Below, piece by piece: positions 26,132 to 36,224 of a stretch of DNA of 64,000 bases; position 1 is the stretch's first letter, and the number at the start of each line of letters is the position of its first letter. A model generated the notes under the pieces. The model did no database searches, was not told where the DNA came from, and saw nothing but the letters and a program-made list of their open reading frames with translations. The DNA is from Rhodobacteraceae bacterium HLUCCA08 (GTDB taxonomy: Bacteria; Pseudomonadota; Alphaproteobacteria; Rhodobacterales; Rhodobacteraceae): positions 1 through 64,000 of the forward strand of contig LJSF01000009.1 in the NCBI GenBank assembly GCA_001314655.1. The letters are read 5' to 3'. Both the position numbers and the translations under genes were made by a program.

Positions 26132-28438
26132 TCACGCGGTTTCCCGACCGGGCAACGCAACAGCGGCCAGGACGGGCAAGGTTATCACGGCCATTGCGCC
26201 GTGGTGCTCGTTGCCCTCGAAAACGGGGGCGTCGGTCAGGGACAGGCTGCCGCCATGTTCCTCGATGATCTTCTTGACGATGGGCAGGCCCAGGCCAGTG
26301 CCCTTGTCGCGGGTCGTCACATAGGGTTCGAACAGCCGGGCCCGGTCCTCGGGCAGGCCGATGCCATTGTCGGCGATGGTGATCGTCGCCTGGCCCGGCG
26401 CAGCGGTCAGGGCGATCCGGATCTCGGGCACCAAACCGTCATGAGCCACTTTTTCTTTCAAGGTTTCAATGGCTTCCCCTGCGTTCTTGATCAGGTTCGT
26501 CAGGGCCTGAGAGATCATCGTCTGGTCCAGCTCGGCCATCAGCGGACGGTCGGGAATATCGGTCACGAAGCGCACCTCGGGCTGGCCGGCCTCCTGCAGC
26601 GTCACCGCGCCGCGCAGGATGTCGGCCAGGTCTTCGGGCCGGCACTCGGGTTCGGGCATCCGGGCGAATTTCGAGAATTCGTCGACGATCCGCCGCAGGT
26701 CGTTGGTCTGGCGCACGATGACCTCGGTCATCTGGTCCAGGGCCTGGGCCTCCTGCTCGGGCAATGCGCGGCCGAACTTGCGCTTGATGCGTTCGGCGGA
26801 CAGCTGGATCGGCGTCAGGGGGTTCTTGATCTCGTGGGCGATCCGGCGGGCGACGTCGCCCCAGGCCGCCATGCGCTGGGCACTGACCAGATCGGTCACA
26901 TCGTCGAAGGCAAGCACATAGCCTTCCAGCGTCGCATCCTCGCGGAGGCGCGGTGCGATCCGAACCAGCAGGCTTTCCTGCTTGCCGCCGCGGACAAGGT
27001 TGACCTGATCCTGCAGAACGTCACGCCCGTCGCGGCGCAGCTGTTCGAACAGGTCGGTGAATTCCGGCACCGCGACGGCCAGGTCGTGATGCGCATCGTC
27101 GGCACTGACATCCAGCAGCGCATGGGCCGAGCGGTTGACGAAGGTGATCCGGCCTTCGGCATCCAGTCCCATGACCCCCGATGTGACCGAACTGAGCACG
27201 GAATCGAACAGCCGCCGGCGCCGTTCGATCTGCCGGTTGTTTTCAAGCAATTCCTCACGCTGGGCGCGAAGTTCGGCTGTCATCTGGTTGAAATTGCGCC
27301 CCAACATGGCGAATTCATCCTCGCCGCTCTCTTCCGGCAGGCGCACGTCCAGATCGCCCGCGCCGACCCGTTGCGACGCCCCCAGTAGCCGCCCCACCGG
27401 GCGCGACAGGCGTTCGGCGAACCACAGGCCCAGCCAGATCGCGGCCAGGATCAGAACGACGGCGAAACCCAGATAGATCAGGCCGAATTCGAACAACAGC
27501 CGGCCGCGATCCGATTCCAGCTGCTGATACAGCGTCACGGTTTCCTGGGTTTCGTCCAGCAACGACAGGATCTCGCCGTCGACCTCGCGGGTGACATAGA
27601 GGTAATTGTCGACGAAGGCGTCGAGCGGGATCAGGGCGCGGAATTCGTTGTTCGCCCAATCCTCGATGATCAGCAACCCGCTGTCGCGGGAGGCGGCAAG
27701 CTGATCCTCGGTCGGTTTTTCGAAGTAGAATTCATAGGACCGGTCGCCGCGCACCCAGATCTCGCCGGCGCCGTCCAGCACGAAGGCCTCGGAGAGGTTG
27801 CGTTCGGTGTCGTCCTGGATCCGGTTGAGGGTCTGGCGCAGCTCTCCGCGTTCCATGAAGAACGTCGCGTAACGCGCCGTATTCAGATCGGCCGCCAGGC
27901 CCAGCCCGTCGCGGGCCAGGGTTTCGCGGTGTTCCTGCTCATAGGCCTGGGCCGATTGGAACGAGGTCGACAGCACATTGCGCACCCGGTCCGAAAACCA
28001 GCCCTCGAGCCCGATATTGATCGTCAGCATGGCAAAGACCGCAACCAGAACGGTCGGAATCAGCGCCAGCAGGCCGAACACACCGGTCAGCCGCAGATGC
28101 AGCCGCGACCCGGCGGACCGCGCCCGGCGTGCCGCGATCATCGACATCACCCGCAGCAGCACCAGCGTGGCGACGACCAGGATATAGACCAGGTCGGCCA
28201 GCAGGATCAGGCGCAGGCTGCTGTCGGCAAAGGATATGTCCAGCGGACCGCGGGCCCAGATCGTCAGGCCGGCCAGGATCGGCCCCAGCAGGACAAGCGC
28301 GATCGTGGCCGCATTCTGAACCCGGCGCCGGCGCCGCCAGCGGCCAAGCCGCATCATCCGATTGCCCAGAAAAGAGCGCTGCACCGCCTCGCCTTTCACG
28401 CGGAACACGCGCCGTGTCCCGTTTACCGCCTGCGCCAT
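26132..28438 (-). CDS. ntrY: Sensor histidine kinase NtrY
   Basis: 768 residues. Two hydrophobic segments (about 42-64 and 73-98) and a third near 105-130 precede a large periplasmic loop (about 130-315). A further helix (VLILAAIWLGLWF) leads into HAMP and PAS domains, then the HisKA box [15 protein letters not shown] and a HATPase with DNGIGLPEDRARLFEPYVTT and GTGLGLPIVKKIIEEHGG. It phosphorylates NtrX, whose gene begins seven bases downstream. NtrY from related bacteria is a haem-binding redox sensor; whether this one is cannot be told here. Confidence 0.95.
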   Translation of the reverse strand: MAQAVNGTRRVFRVKGEAVQRSFLGNRMMRLGRWRRRRRVQNAATIALVLLGPILAGLTIWARGPLDISFADSSLRLILLADLVYILVVATLVLLRVMSMIAARRARSAGSRLHLRLTGVFGLLALIPTVLVAVFAMLTINIGLEGWFSDRVRNVLSTSFQSAQAYEQEHRETLARDGLGLAADLNTARYATFFMERGELRQTLNRIQDDTERNLSEAFVLDGAGEIWVRGDRSYEFYFEKPTEDQLAASRDSGLLIIEDWANNEFRALIPLDAFVDNYLYVTREVDGEILSLLDETQETVTLYQQLESDRGRLLFEFGLIYLGFAVVLILAAIWLGLWFAERLSRPVGRLLGASQRVGAGDLDVRLPEESGEDEFAMLGRNFNQMTAELRAQREELLENNRQIERRRRLFDSVLSSVTSGVMGLDAEGRITFVNRSAHALLDVSADDAHHDLAVAVPEFTDLFEQLRRDGRDVLQDQVNLVRGGKQESLLVRIAPRLREDATLEGYVLAFDDVTDLVSAQRMAAWGDVARRIAHEIKNPLTPIQLSAERIKRKFGRALPEQEAQALDQMTEVIVRQTNDLRRIVDEFSKFARMPEPECRPEDLADILRGAVTLQEAGQPEVRFVTDIPDRPLMAELDQTMISQALTNLIKNAGEAIETLKEKVAHDGLVPEIRIALTAAPGQATITIADNGIGLPEDRARLFEPYVTTRDKGTGLGLPIVKKIIEEHGGSLSLTDAPVFEGNEHHGAMAVITLPVLAAVALPGRETA

Positions 28439-28481
28439 GGCTTTCCCCGAGTCACCCGGGCGCCACGTTTCTGTTGCCCTT

Positions 28482-29846
28482 TTACATCAACTTGCGGCGG
28501 CGTGTCACGCGAAGATCAAGGTCCGTGATCTTTTTTCTCAAGGTATTGCGGTTGATGCCCAGAAGATCGGCACATTTTGCCTGGTTTCCGCCGGTCGCGT
28601 CGAGCGCGATCTCGATCAGCGGGGCCTCGACTTCGCGCACGACGCGTTGATACAGGCCCGGCGGCGGCAGCGCGCCGCCATGCAGGTCGAAATAGCGGCG
28701 CAGGTGCTTGGCGACCGAGGCCGACAGCTTGTCGGTATCGGCGCCGGTCAAAGGCTCCATCGCCGGTTGGTTGCCCAGCACCGCCTCGGCCTCGGCCCGG
28801 CCGATCTCGGGCTCGGTTCCGGTCACCACAAGGCGTTGCACGACATTTTCCAATTGCCGCACATTGCCGGGCCAGGAATAGGCGCGGAACAGGTCCAGCG
28901 CCGCCGGCGCCAGCCGGCGCAATGCCGCCCCATCGCGGTCGGCACGGGCCAGAAAATGGTCCGACAGCAGCGCCACGTCATCGACCCGGTCGCGCAAGGC
29001 AGGCACGTCGAAGGTCACCCCGGCCAGCCGGTAATAGAGGTCTTCGCGAAACGCGCCGTCCTCCAGTTTCTGGGTCAGGCCGGGCCGGGTCGTGGCCATG
29101 ATCCGCGGCGCGCTGTCGGGCATCGCATCCAGCATCCGGACGATCCGCGCCTGGGCGGCGGCGGGCAAATCCCCAACCTCTTCAAAGACAAGGCTGCCAC
29201 CCTTGACGCGCGACATGAGCGTCGCCGGCCCATCCGCCCCTTCCAGGTCGGTGGGACGCGCAACCACGAACGGCAGCGTGCGCCGGTCCGAGAAATCGTG
29301 GATCGCCCGGGCGATCAGGCTTTTGCCGGTGCCGCTTTCGCCGGTGATCAGCACCGACAGCTGGGTGTTCATCACCCGCGCCACCAACCGGTAAAGCGCC
29401 TGCATCGCCGGCGTCCGCCCGACCAGCGGCAGGTCGTCATGCTTGTCCGCCACCTCTGTCGTGCGCGGCATCGGCGCCCGGCGCTTGACCTCGAGCGCGC
29501 GGGCCGCGCGTTTCATCAGGTCGGGCAGGTCGAAGGGCTTGGGCAGGTAATCATAGGCCTCGGCCTCGGCCGCCTGGATCGCGGTCATGATCGTGTTCTG
29601 GGCGCTGATCACGATCACCGGCAGGCCGGGCCGTTTTTCCGAGATCAGCGGCAATTGATCCAGCCCGTTGCCATCGGGCATGATCACGTCCGAGATCACC
29701 AGGTCGCCCTTGCCCTCGTCGACCCAGCGCATCAGCGTCACCAGCGACGAGGTCGCGTGCACCTTGCAGCCCGCCCGGGTCAGGGCCTGGGTCAGAACGG
29801 TTCGGATCGTGCGGTCGTCATCGGCGACCAGGACGGTGCCATCCAT
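28482..29846 (-). CDS. ntrC: Nitrogen regulator NtrC, sigma-54-independent type
   Basis: 454 residues: receiver with Asp53 ([11 protein letters not shown]) and the switch Lys in LPKPF; AAA+ domain with P-loop GESGTGKS (about 169-176); a Fis-type HTH at the end ([20 protein letters not shown]). The segment after PFVVARP, where other NtrC proteins carry the GAFTGA loop, is shortened to [18 protein letters not shown], and Walker B reads [10 protein letters not shown] with Glu for Asp. Rhodobacter capsulatus NtrC, which activates sigma-70 polymerase, lacks the same loop. The start overlaps the ntrB stop (TGATG). Confidence 0.95.
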   Translation of the reverse strand: MDGTVLVADDDRTIRTVLTQALTRAGCKVHATSSLVTLMRWVDEGKGDLVISDVIMPDGNGLDQLPLISEKRPGLPVIVISAQNTIMTAIQAAEAEAYDYLPKPFDLPDLMKRAARALEVKRRAPMPRTTEVADKHDDLPLVGRTPAMQALYRLVARVMNTQLSVLITGESGTGKSLIARAIHDFSDRRTLPFVVARPTDLEGADGPATLMSRVKGGSLVFEEVGDLPAAAQARIVRMLDAMPDSAPRIMATTRPGLTQKLEDGAFREDLYYRLAGVTFDVPALRDRVDDVALLSDHFLARADRDGAALRRLAPAALDLFRAYSWPGNVRQLENVVQRLVVTGTEPEIGRAEAEAVLGNQPAMEPLTGADTDKLSASVAKHLRRYFDLHGGALPPPGLYQRVVREVEAPLIEIALDATGGNQAKCADLLGINRNTLRKKITDLDLRVTRRRKLM

Positions 29847-30919
29847 CAGGGTTCTCCGTCATCATCTTTGGGAACGATTGGCAGCGACAGGCGGAACACC
29901 GTGCGCCCCGGCGTGCTGTCGACCGAAATCCAGCCGCCCATGTCGGCGACCAGCTTGCTGACCAGCGCCAGGCCCAGCCCGGTGCCGTTTTCGCGCCCGG
30001 ACACGAAAGGCTCGAAAATGCTGGCCGCCAGGTCCGGCGGGATGCCCGGCCCGTCATCCTCGATCTCGACCTGAAGCGGCAGGCCCGCGCGGGTGCCATC
30101 GGCACGCCGCATCCGCAGCGAGGTGTCGTAGAAGGTCCGCAGGGTGATCGCACCGCCCGCCGCGCCGGCTTCGGCGGCGTTCTTGAGCAGGTTCAGGATC
30201 ACCTGCAGCAACTGGTCCGGATCGGCCCAGGTCGGCGGCAGCGACGGGTCGTATTGTTCGACCAGCAGCATATGCGCGGCAAAACCCACCGCCGCGGATT
30301 GCCGGGCCCGGTCCAGCACGTCGTGGATATTGACCGCCCGCAGCGCCGGCGGCTGCTGGTTGCCGAATTGTTCGACCTGTTCGAGCAGCTTCACGATCCG
30401 CCGGGTTTCGGCCACGATCAGGTCGGTCAGTTCCAGATCGCCATTCGTCAGCCCCATCGACAGCAATTGCGCCGCGCCGGTGATCCCGGCCAGCGGGTTC
30501 TTGATCTCGTGGGCCAGCATCTCGGACATGCCGATCGCCGACCGGGCGGCGCTCACGCTTTGGGCATTGCGGGTGATCCGGCTGGAGATTTCGCGCGGCG
30601 ACATCAGCATCAGCATGAAGCCGTCCTCGCCATGCAGCGGCGCGATCTGGACATTGCATTGCAAGGGCGCGCGTTCGCCGCTGCCGACATCGACATCGTT
30701 GACGAACAGCGATGTGCGGTTGTCGCGGGCCCGGGCATAGGCGCCTTCGAGCGGCGCGTCGATCATCACCTTGTCCCAGACATGGGCCCCGGCCAGCGCC
30801 CGGGACGACAGGTTGAGGAATTCCTCGGCCGCCGGATTGCTGTCGGCGATGGTATCGTCGGGCGCGATCAGAAGCGCCGGCACCGGCAGCGAATTCCACA
30901 GGTTGAGATCCTGGATCAT
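29846..30919 (-). CDS. ntrB: Nitrogen sensor histidine kinase/phosphatase NtrB
   Basis: 357 residues, soluble. A PAS domain (about 5-105) is followed by HisKA with His137 in [11 protein letters not shown], an N box ([12 protein letters not shown]) and the G boxes [10 protein letters not shown] and [13 protein letters not shown]. In the Ntr system it phosphorylates or dephosphorylates NtrC in response to PII. ATG 30919 is chosen because [12 protein letters not shown] begins the PAS domain and overlaps the dusB stop by four bases; a longer frame runs antisense-like into dusB and is ignored. Confidence 0.95.
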   Translation of the reverse strand: MIQDLNLWNSLPVPALLIAPDDTIADSNPAAEEFLNLSSRALAGAHVWDKVMIDAPLEGAYARARDNRTSLFVNDVDVGSGERAPLQCNVQIAPLHGEDGFMLMLMSPREISSRITRNAQSVSAARSAIGMSEMLAHEIKNPLAGITGAAQLLSMGLTNGDLELTDLIVAETRRIVKLLEQVEQFGNQQPPALRAVNIHDVLDRARQSAAVGFAAHMLLVEQYDPSLPPTWADPDQLLQVILNLLKNAAEAGAAGGAITLRTFYDTSLRMRRADGTRAGLPLQVEIEDDGPGIPPDLAASIFEPFVSGRENGTGLGLALVSKLVADMGGWISVDSTPGRTVFRLSLPIVPKDDDGEP

Positions 30920-31899
30920 GCCGCGCGGCGCCCCTGCGTGATCAGGGCATCGGCAAGCAGCGACAGGACCCGGGCGGGATCGCGCTCGGTCAGGATCAGC
31001 CGGCGCAGCCCGGCCTCGGTGCCGGCCCCGTCCATGTACCAGCCCAGGTGCTTGCGCGCGACACGCAGACCCAGTGCGGTGCCGTAAAAGCTCAGCATCG
31101 CCTCGTAATGGCCTGAAACCATGTCGACAAGCCGCAGGCCCCGGGGAATGTCCGGCGCCGGGCCCCGGCCCAGCCCCGCCGCCACCTGCGCCAGCAGCCA
31201 GGGCCGGCCCTGCGCCCCGCGCCCGATCATCACGCCGGCGGCGCCGGACAGGCGCTGCGCCTCGGCCGCGCTGGAGGTATCGACGATATCGCCATTGGCG
31301 ATCACCGGGATCGTCACCGCCTCGGTCACCGCGCGGATCGCCGCCCAATCGGCCCGGCCCTTGTAGAACTGGCAGCGGGTCCGGCCATGGATCACGATCC
31401 GCGAAATCCCCGCCGCCTCGGCCCGCCGGGCCAGATCGGGGGCGTTCATCTGCGCGTCGTTCCAGCCCAGCCGGGTCTTGAGCGTCACCGGGACCGAAAC
31501 CGCACCGACCACGGCGTCGATCAGCGACAGCGCATGATCGAGGTCGCGCATCAGGGCAGAGCCGGAATAGCCGTTCGTCACCTTCTTGGCCGGGCACCCC
31601 ATGTTGATGTCGATCATCGCGGCGCCGTTCGCCTCGACCAAGCGGGCGGCCTCGGCCATCCAGCGGGCATCGCGGCCGGCCAGCTGCACCGCGGTGGCCG
31701 CCTGGTCAAAGCCCAGTTCGGCCCGTTCGCGCACCCCCGGCCTGGCCTGGACCATCTCCTGGCTGGCGACCATTTCCGACACCACCCAGCCCGCGCCGAA
31801 CCGCCCGACCAGCTGCCGGAACGGCAGGTCGGTGATCCCGGCCAGGGGCGCAAGCGCGACGTGGCTTTGGGGGTCGGGAAGCGGGCGCGGCGACATCAT
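30916..31899 (-). CDS. dusB: tRNA-dihydrouridine synthase DusB (NifR3)
   Basis: 327 residues, TIM-barrel flavoprotein. Motifs: LAPLAGITDLPFRQLV at the N-terminus, NMGCPAKKVTNGYSGSAL with the catalytic Cys, VTLKTRLGWND, VIHGRTRCQFYKG (family usually RTREQ) and VIANGDIV. It reduces uridines in tRNA using FMN and NADPH. It heads the nifR3-ntrB-ntrC operon known from Rhodobacter and Azospirillum. Either of two adjacent ATG codons (31899 or 31896) could be used. Divergent from ispDF, 136 bases away. Confidence 0.95.
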   Translation of the reverse strand: MMSPRPLPDPQSHVALAPLAGITDLPFRQLVGRFGAGWVVSEMVASQEMVQARPGVRERAELGFDQAATAVQLAGRDARWMAEAARLVEANGAAMIDINMGCPAKKVTNGYSGSALMRDLDHALSLIDAVVGAVSVPVTLKTRLGWNDAQMNAPDLARRAEAAGISRIVIHGRTRCQFYKGRADWAAIRAVTEAVTIPVIANGDIVDTSSAAEAQRLSGAAGVMIGRGAQGRPWLLAQVAAGLGRGPAPDIPRGLRLVDMVSGHYEAMLSFYGTALGLRVARKHLGWYMDGAGTEAGLRRLILTERDPARVLSLLADALITQGRRAA

Positions 31900-32035
31900 G
31901 TGTGTTCCCTAGCCTGCCCTGCGCGCTGCGACAACGGTTTGATGCCGGAAATTTGCGCAACTGGTCGTGAGCGATCAAATTTTGGGCAGATCAACCGATC
32001 TTCCCCCCGGCCGCGGCCTCGGATACCAAGGCGCC

Positions 32036-33166
32036 ATGTCGATCGCCGCCATCATTGTCGCCGCCGGGCGCGGCACCCGTGCCGGGGGAGACCGGCCCAA
32101 GCAATGGCAGCAGGTCGGCGGCCAAAGCCTCGTGGCGCGCGCGGTGGCGGCCTTCACGACCCATCCCGGCATCGACCGGGTGGTTCTGGTGCTGCATCCC
32201 GAGGATATCGCGGCCGGGCTATGGGACGGACCGGCCGAGGTCGCCGTCACCGAAGGCGGCACCGACCGCGCCGGTTCGGTCCGCGCCGGGCTGCGCGCCG
32301 TCGGTCCGGCCGACCGGGTGTTGATCCATGACGCCGCGCGCCCCCTGGTGCCCGCGGCCTTGATCGACCGGGTGATCGGGGCGCTGGACCATGCCCCGGG
32401 CGCCGCGCCGGCCCTGGCGCTGGCCGATGCGCTCTGGCAAGGGGCGCAGGACCGGGTCGCCGGGACCGCCGACCGCACCGGGCTGTATCGCGCCCAGACG
32501 CCGCAAGGGTTCCACACCGATGCGATCCGCGCCGCGCATGACGCCCATCCGGGTGGTGCCGCCGATGATGTCGAGGTCGCCCGGGCCGCCGGGCTGGAGG
32601 TCGCCATCGTTCCGGGCGACGAGGACAATTTCAAGATCACCCATCCGGCCGATTTTACCAGGGCCGAAAGTCTGTTAGGGGGCAAAATGGATGTGCGTTC
32701 AGGCAATGGATACGACGTGCACCGGTTCGGCCCGGGCGATCACGTGATGCTCTGCGGCGTCGCCATCCCCCATGACCGCGGTCTGCAAGGCCATTCCGAC
32801 GCCGATGTCGGGATGCATGCGGCGACCGACGCGATCTATGGCGCCCTGGCCGAAGGCGATATCGGGCGCCACTTTCCGCCCAGCGATCCGCAATGGAAAG
32901 GCGCGGCGAGCGAGATCTTCCTGGCCCATGCCTGCGACCTGGTCCGGGCCCGCGGCTACCGGATCACCCATATCGACGTGACGCTGGTCTGTGAATACCC
33001 GAAGATCGGTCCGCATGCCGCTGACATGCAACGGGAAATGTCCCGGATTGCGGGGCTTGAGCCGGGCCGGGTCAGCGTCAAGGCGACGACCTCGGAACGG
33101 CTTGGCTTCACCGGCCGGGGCGAAGGCATCGCGGCCCTGGCCACGGCCACCCTGGTGGCGCCATGA
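32036..33166 (+). CDS. ispDF: Bifunctional IspD/IspF isoprenoid enzyme
   Basis: 376 residues. The IspD half (about 1-220) has [16 protein letters not shown], the CTP-binding loop, and HDAARPLV. The IspF half (from about 222) has [15 protein letters not shown], metal-binding Asp/His in that motif and [20 protein letters not shown]. It performs the third and fifth steps of the MEP pathway: CDP-methylerythritol formation and cyclisation to MEcPP. The fusion is common in alphaproteobacteria. The gene overlaps pgpA by four bases. Confidence 0.97.
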   Translation: MSIAAIIVAAGRGTRAGGDRPKQWQQVGGQSLVARAVAAFTTHPGIDRVVLVLHPEDIAAGLWDGPAEVAVTEGGTDRAGSVRAGLRAVGPADRVLIHDAARPLVPAALIDRVIGALDHAPGAAPALALADALWQGAQDRVAGTADRTGLYRAQTPQGFHTDAIRAAHDAHPGGAADDVEVARAAGLEVAIVPGDEDNFKITHPADFTRAESLLGGKMDVRSGNGYDVHRFGPGDHVMLCGVAIPHDRGLQGHSDADVGMHAATDAIYGALAEGDIGRHFPPSDPQWKGAASEIFLAHACDLVRARGYRITHIDVTLVCEYPKIGPHAADMQREMSRIAGLEPGRVSVKATTSERLGFTGRGEGIAALATATLVAP

Positions 33167-33657
33167 GCCGGCTTGTCGCGACCTTCTTTCACATCGGCCG
33201 GATGCGGCCGGCGCCGGGCACCTGGGGCTCGGCCGCCGCGCTCGGTCTGGGCCTGGGCATCGATTACCTCCTGGGCTTCGTCGCGCTTGTTCTGGCGACC
33301 CTGCTGGCGATCGGCGCGGGCTTCTGGGCCTGCCATGCGGAACTGGCCGACCGCCCGGGCGAGGATCCGTCCGAAATCGTCATCGACGAGGTGGCGGGGC
33401 AATGGCTGACCCTGCTGTTCCCCGCCGCCGCCTTCTGGTGGATGGGGCTGGAAAACTGGGCGATCGCCGCCTGGCCCGGCTGGGTCGCGGCCTTCCTGTT
33501 CTTTCGGCTGTTCGACATCTGGAAACCCTGGCTGGTCGGGCGCGCCGACCGACGCCATGACTGGCAGGGCGTGATGCTGGACGACCTCTGGGCCGGGCTG
33601 TTCGCCGGGATCGCGGTGATCCTCGCCGCCGGCCTGGCCCATGGGGTGCTGATGTGA
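33163..33657 (+). CDS. pgpA: Phosphatidylglycerophosphatase A
   Basis: 164 residues with three to four membrane helices. The family signature is clear: [18 protein letters not shown] at residues 8-25, then [12 protein letters not shown] near 70 and the C-terminal [12 protein letters not shown]. It dephosphorylates phosphatidylglycerol phosphate to phosphatidylglycerol in the inner membrane. ATGA overlaps at both ends tie it to ispDF and the CinA-like gene in one operon. Confidence 0.95.
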   Translation: MSRLVATFFHIGRMRPAPGTWGSAAALGLGLGIDYLLGFVALVLATLLAIGAGFWACHAELADRPGEDPSEIVIDEVAGQWLTLLFPAAAFWWMGLENWAIAAWPGWVAAFLFFRLFDIWKPWLVGRADRRHDWQGVMLDDLWAGLFAGIAVILAAGLAHGVLM

Positions 33658-34145
33658 GCCGCGCCCAAGACCTGCTGGCCCGCGCCCGGGCCGCCGGCGT
33701 GATGGTCGCCTGCGCCGAAAGCTGCACCGGCGGGCTGCTGGGGGCGACGATCACCGCCTTGCCCGGGTCCTCCGACATCTTCGACCGGGGCTTCGTGACC
33801 TATTCCAACGCGGCCAAGCGCGACATGCTGGGCGTGCGCGCCGAAACGCTGCAGGCCCATGGCGCCGTGTCCGAAGAGGTCGCGCGCGAGATGGCGACCG
33901 GCGCGCTGGACCGGTCCCTGGCCGCCGTCGCGGTGTCGATCACCGGCATCGCCGGGCCGGGCGGGTCCGACCACAAGCCCGAAGGACGGGTCTGTTTCGG
34001 CCTGGCCGGGCCGCAGGGCATGACGACCGAGACGGTGGAGTTCGGCGCCATCGGGCGGGCCCTGGTGCGTGAAGCGGCCGTGGACCATGCGCTTGGCCTG
34101 CTGCTGCGCGCGCTGGACCGCGCCGCGCCCCGATCCGGCGGTTAG
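33654..34145 (+). CDS. CinA C-terminal domain protein (nicotinamide-nucleotide amidohydrolase, PncC type)
   Basis: 163 residues consisting only of the CinA C-terminal domain: ACAESCTGGLLGATITALPG near the start, FVTYSNAAKRDMLGV, and SITGIAGPGGSDHKPEGRVC. Stand-alone members such as E. coli PncC deamidate NMN to nicotinic acid mononucleotide in pyridine salvage. The catalytic Ser (ESCTGG) and Lys (NAAK) positions are present. Last gene of the ispDF-pgpA operon. Confidence 0.93.
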   Translation: MSRAQDLLARARAAGVMVACAESCTGGLLGATITALPGSSDIFDRGFVTYSNAAKRDMLGVRAETLQAHGAVSEEVAREMATGALDRSLAAVAVSITGIAGPGGSDHKPEGRVCFGLAGPQGMTTETVEFGAIGRALVREAAVDHALGLLLRALDRAAPRSGG

Positions 34146-34165
34146 GCGGCGGCGCGCGGGACGCG

Positions 34166-34690
34166 TCAGCCCTTTCCGGTGGGCTTGCGCTCGGGCGTAG
34201 CGCCGCCGCTGTCCTCTGGCCTGTCGTCGCCGGCCAGTTTCTCGGTCAGCGCCTCGATGTATTTCTGCAGCAGTATCGGCGGATCGGCCGGGGCCAGTTT
34301 CATGGTCAGCCTTGATGACCCTTCCTGGTTGAAGGCGTAGCGCGATGCATAGGAGGCGTTGACCGAGGCCGAGAACGGCCCCCATCCGCCCTTGGCGCTG
34401 GCCGAGCCGCCCTTGTCCTCGGTCCGGGCCATGGTGATCGCCATCTTGACCTCGATCGTGGCCTCCTGAACGGCATAGAAGGTCGGCAGCATCCCGATCG
34501 CCAGCAGGCTGAGCTGGCGGTCCTTTGTCGGGTCGTCGAGGTCGGGCAAGGTGACCATCATCCGGCCCATCTGCTGGGCCACTTCGGACGCGTTCATGTC
34601 CAGCCTGGTCTGGGCTTCGGCCACCGAGATGGCGAGCTTTTCCACCATCTGCGGAAACGGCGTGTTCAAAAGTTCGCGTCCTACATCCAT
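34166..34690 (-). CDS. DUF2589-like protein, third gene of an unknown three-gene operon
   Basis: 174 residues. An amphipathic helical N-terminal half (about 1-70, with SVAEAQTRLDMNASEVAQQM) is followed by the beta segment LLAIGMLPTFYAVQEATIEV, then GGWGPFSASVNASYASRYAF and SSRLTMKLAPADPP, then a C-terminal helix. This strand-GWGPF-strand pattern resembles DUF2589 as I remember it. The same Y..Q...IEV and GSS.L.M..AP..PP elements occur in the first gene of this operon (35160-35567). Start: ATG 34690 has GGAGG five bases upstream; the TTG at 34702 overlaps it. No function known; no export signal. Confidence 0.78.
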   Translation of the reverse strand: MDVGRELLNTPFPQMVEKLAISVAEAQTRLDMNASEVAQQMGRMMVTLPDLDDPTKDRQLSLLAIGMLPTFYAVQEATIEVKMAITMARTEDKGGSASAKGGWGPFSASVNASYASRYAFNQEGSSRLTMKLAPADPPILLQKYIEALTEKLAGDDRPEDSGGATPERKPTGKG

Positions 34691-34714
34691 TCCGGCCTCC
34701 AATGCCTTGATTGA

Positions 34715-35167
34715 TCAATCTATCACCTTGGGGCGGGATTTCCGCCGCAAGGTGTATTTCACCCGGCTTGTCGCATTGCCGCGCAGCGCCTCGCGGGCAT
34801 TCAGGCCCAGCTGGACCTTGTCGCCGGTCTTGCCGAGACCGCCGCCGATCTCGACCTCGACGTCATCCATGAAGAAGTCGCTGTCGGGGTCCTGGGACCC
34901 GGTGATCTGGGCACCGAGCGCGCGCACAACGTCGTCGGCATCCACCACCTGGGTGTCATCCGTTTCAGGCGCCGCGTCGCGATAGAAGGGATTTCCGGCC
35001 ATCAGCGGCCCCATGCCGCCGCCCGGCCGGTCGCGCAGGTCCGCCACCTGCGCCTCGAGCGCGGCGATCCTGTCGCGCATGGCGCCTTGTTCGGCCAATG
35101 CCTCGACTTTCGCCGTCAAGGCCTTGAGCGCCTGCAACAATTCCGCATTGGTCACCGATCTAGCCAT
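34715..35167 (-). CDS. Coiled-coil protein of unknown function, second gene of the three-gene operon
   Basis: 150 residues. The N-terminus (about 5-46) is a leucine-zipper-like coiled coil ([18 protein letters not shown], then [13 protein letters not shown]). A Gly/Pro linker leads to an acidic patch ([14 protein letters not shown]) and a C-terminal basic strand ([13 protein letters not shown]). The last part echoes the terminal strand of its two neighbours (G-x-S-x-L/V pattern). Family not recognised. The start overlaps the end of the upstream gene by eight bases, so the set is cotranslated. Likely an oligomerising partner of the flanking proteins, by inference. Confidence 0.72.
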   Translation of the reverse strand: MARSVTNAELLQALKALTAKVEALAEQGAMRDRIAALEAQVADLRDRPGGGMGPLMAGNPFYRDAAPETDDTQVVDADDVVRALGAQITGSQDPDSDFFMDDVEVEIGGGLGKTGDKVQLGLNAREALRGNATSRVKYTLRRKSRPKVID

Positions 35168-35567
35168 CGTCCCCCTCGTTTGTCGGGGGCGGGCCCGGCG
35201 CGAAGTTCATCCGCAAGGTGGACGAGCCGCGCATGTCGAAGCTTTCGCCCCTGGTATAGCCGGCATTGATCGGCGCCCCCTTGAGCTGTTTCCACCAGCG
35301 TTTCAGCCCGCGATCGGCGCCGCCCGGATCGGCGTGTTCCTCGCTGACCAGATGAAAGGCCAGGCGCAGTTCCACCTCGACGTTCTGCATGTGATAGATG
35401 ACCGGCTGCTGGCCCCATTTCGCCATCTCGGGGGGCAGGTCCTCGAGCGCGGCAAGCTGGGTTTCCATCAGCGCGCGCGAGGCCTCGGCGACGCTGGCCC
35501 CCATCGCGCGGATCATGCTGTCGATCGACATCACAAGGATGTCGTTCGGGTCGAAATCTTCGGGCAT
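35160..35567 (-). CDS. DUF2589-related small protein, first gene of the three-gene operon
   Basis: 135 residues: an N-terminal helix ([20 protein letters not shown]), then [20 protein letters not shown], a basic Trp-rich turn ([13 protein letters not shown]), [14 protein letters not shown] and the final strand [14 protein letters not shown]. The order matches the 34166-34690 protein element by element, so the two are probably distant paralogues. GGAGGG precedes ATG 35567 by five bases. No signal peptide or membrane segment, so cytoplasmic. Function unknown; the shared modules suggest the operon's products assemble together. Confidence 0.75.
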   Translation of the reverse strand: MPEDFDPNDILVMSIDSMIRAMGASVAEASRALMETQLAALEDLPPEMAKWGQQPVIYHMQNVEVELRLAFHLVSEEHADPGGADRGLKRWWKQLKGAPINAGYTRGESFDMRGSSTLRMNFAPGPPPTNEGDDG

Positions 35568-35630
35568 AGCGCCCTCCGGCCCATCCTGGTTCGGCCACAG
35601 CCTACACGCAGGGGCAGACCTGACCTAACG

Positions 35631-36101
35631 TTATCTCGAGGCTTGCCGCGTGGCGCCCGGCCCGTGAAGCTCGGCCGCGCGGCGTTCGAAGGCGCGCACG
35701 ATGCGCTGCATCGCCTCGTTGAAGAACATGCCGGCCGCGCCTTGCAGCAGGCGGTTGCGGAATTCGAAATCGACCTCGAAATGCACCTCGCAGCCGCCCG
35801 GCGCATCGCGGAACCTCCAGGTGCTGTCCATCCGCTTGAACGGCCCGTCGATATAGGAGGTGTCGATCCGCTGCTGGTCGGGCCAGAGCGTGACCCGGCT
35901 GCCGAACCGTTCCCGGAACACCTTGAACGACACCACCAGGTCCGCCAGCATCACCTGATGGTCGCCGTGATCGGTCACCGACCGGATCCGCGCCGCCGCC
36001 GTCCAGGGCAGAAATTGCGGGTAATCGGCGACATCGGCGACCAGGTCGTACATCTGCCGGGCGCTGTAGGGCAGGATGCGGGTTTCGGAATGGGCGGGCA
36101 T
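35631..36101 (-). CDS. Coq10/RatA-type START domain protein
   Basis: 156 residues of the polyketide cyclase/START (SRPBCC) fold. Signatures: [20 protein letters not shown] at the N-terminus, [10 protein letters not shown], and [16 protein letters not shown] near residue 115. Homologues are the mitochondrial coenzyme Q-binding protein Coq10 and E. coli RatA. In a respiring alphaproteobacterium a ubiquinone-binding role is more likely than a toxin role. CCGGAG lies six bases before ATG 36101; the longer upstream frame is a shadow of hpt DNA. Confidence 0.9.
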   Translation of the reverse strand: MPAHSETRILPYSARQMYDLVADVADYPQFLPWTAAARIRSVTDHGDHQVMLADLVVSFKVFRERFGSRVTLWPDQQRIDTSYIDGPFKRMDSTWRFRDAPGGCEVHFEVDFEFRNRLLQGAAGMFFNEAMQRIVRAFERRAAELHGPGATRQASR

Positions 36102-36224
36102 TCGGGCTCCGGTCAGGGTCTGGCCCCCATGTCGGACCTTGGCGCGCGCAATGCAACCCCCTGCGCCGCTGGACCGCAGGCCCGCGTCGTGGCACGACTG
36201 GCATGTCCACAGCCCGAGGTTCGC

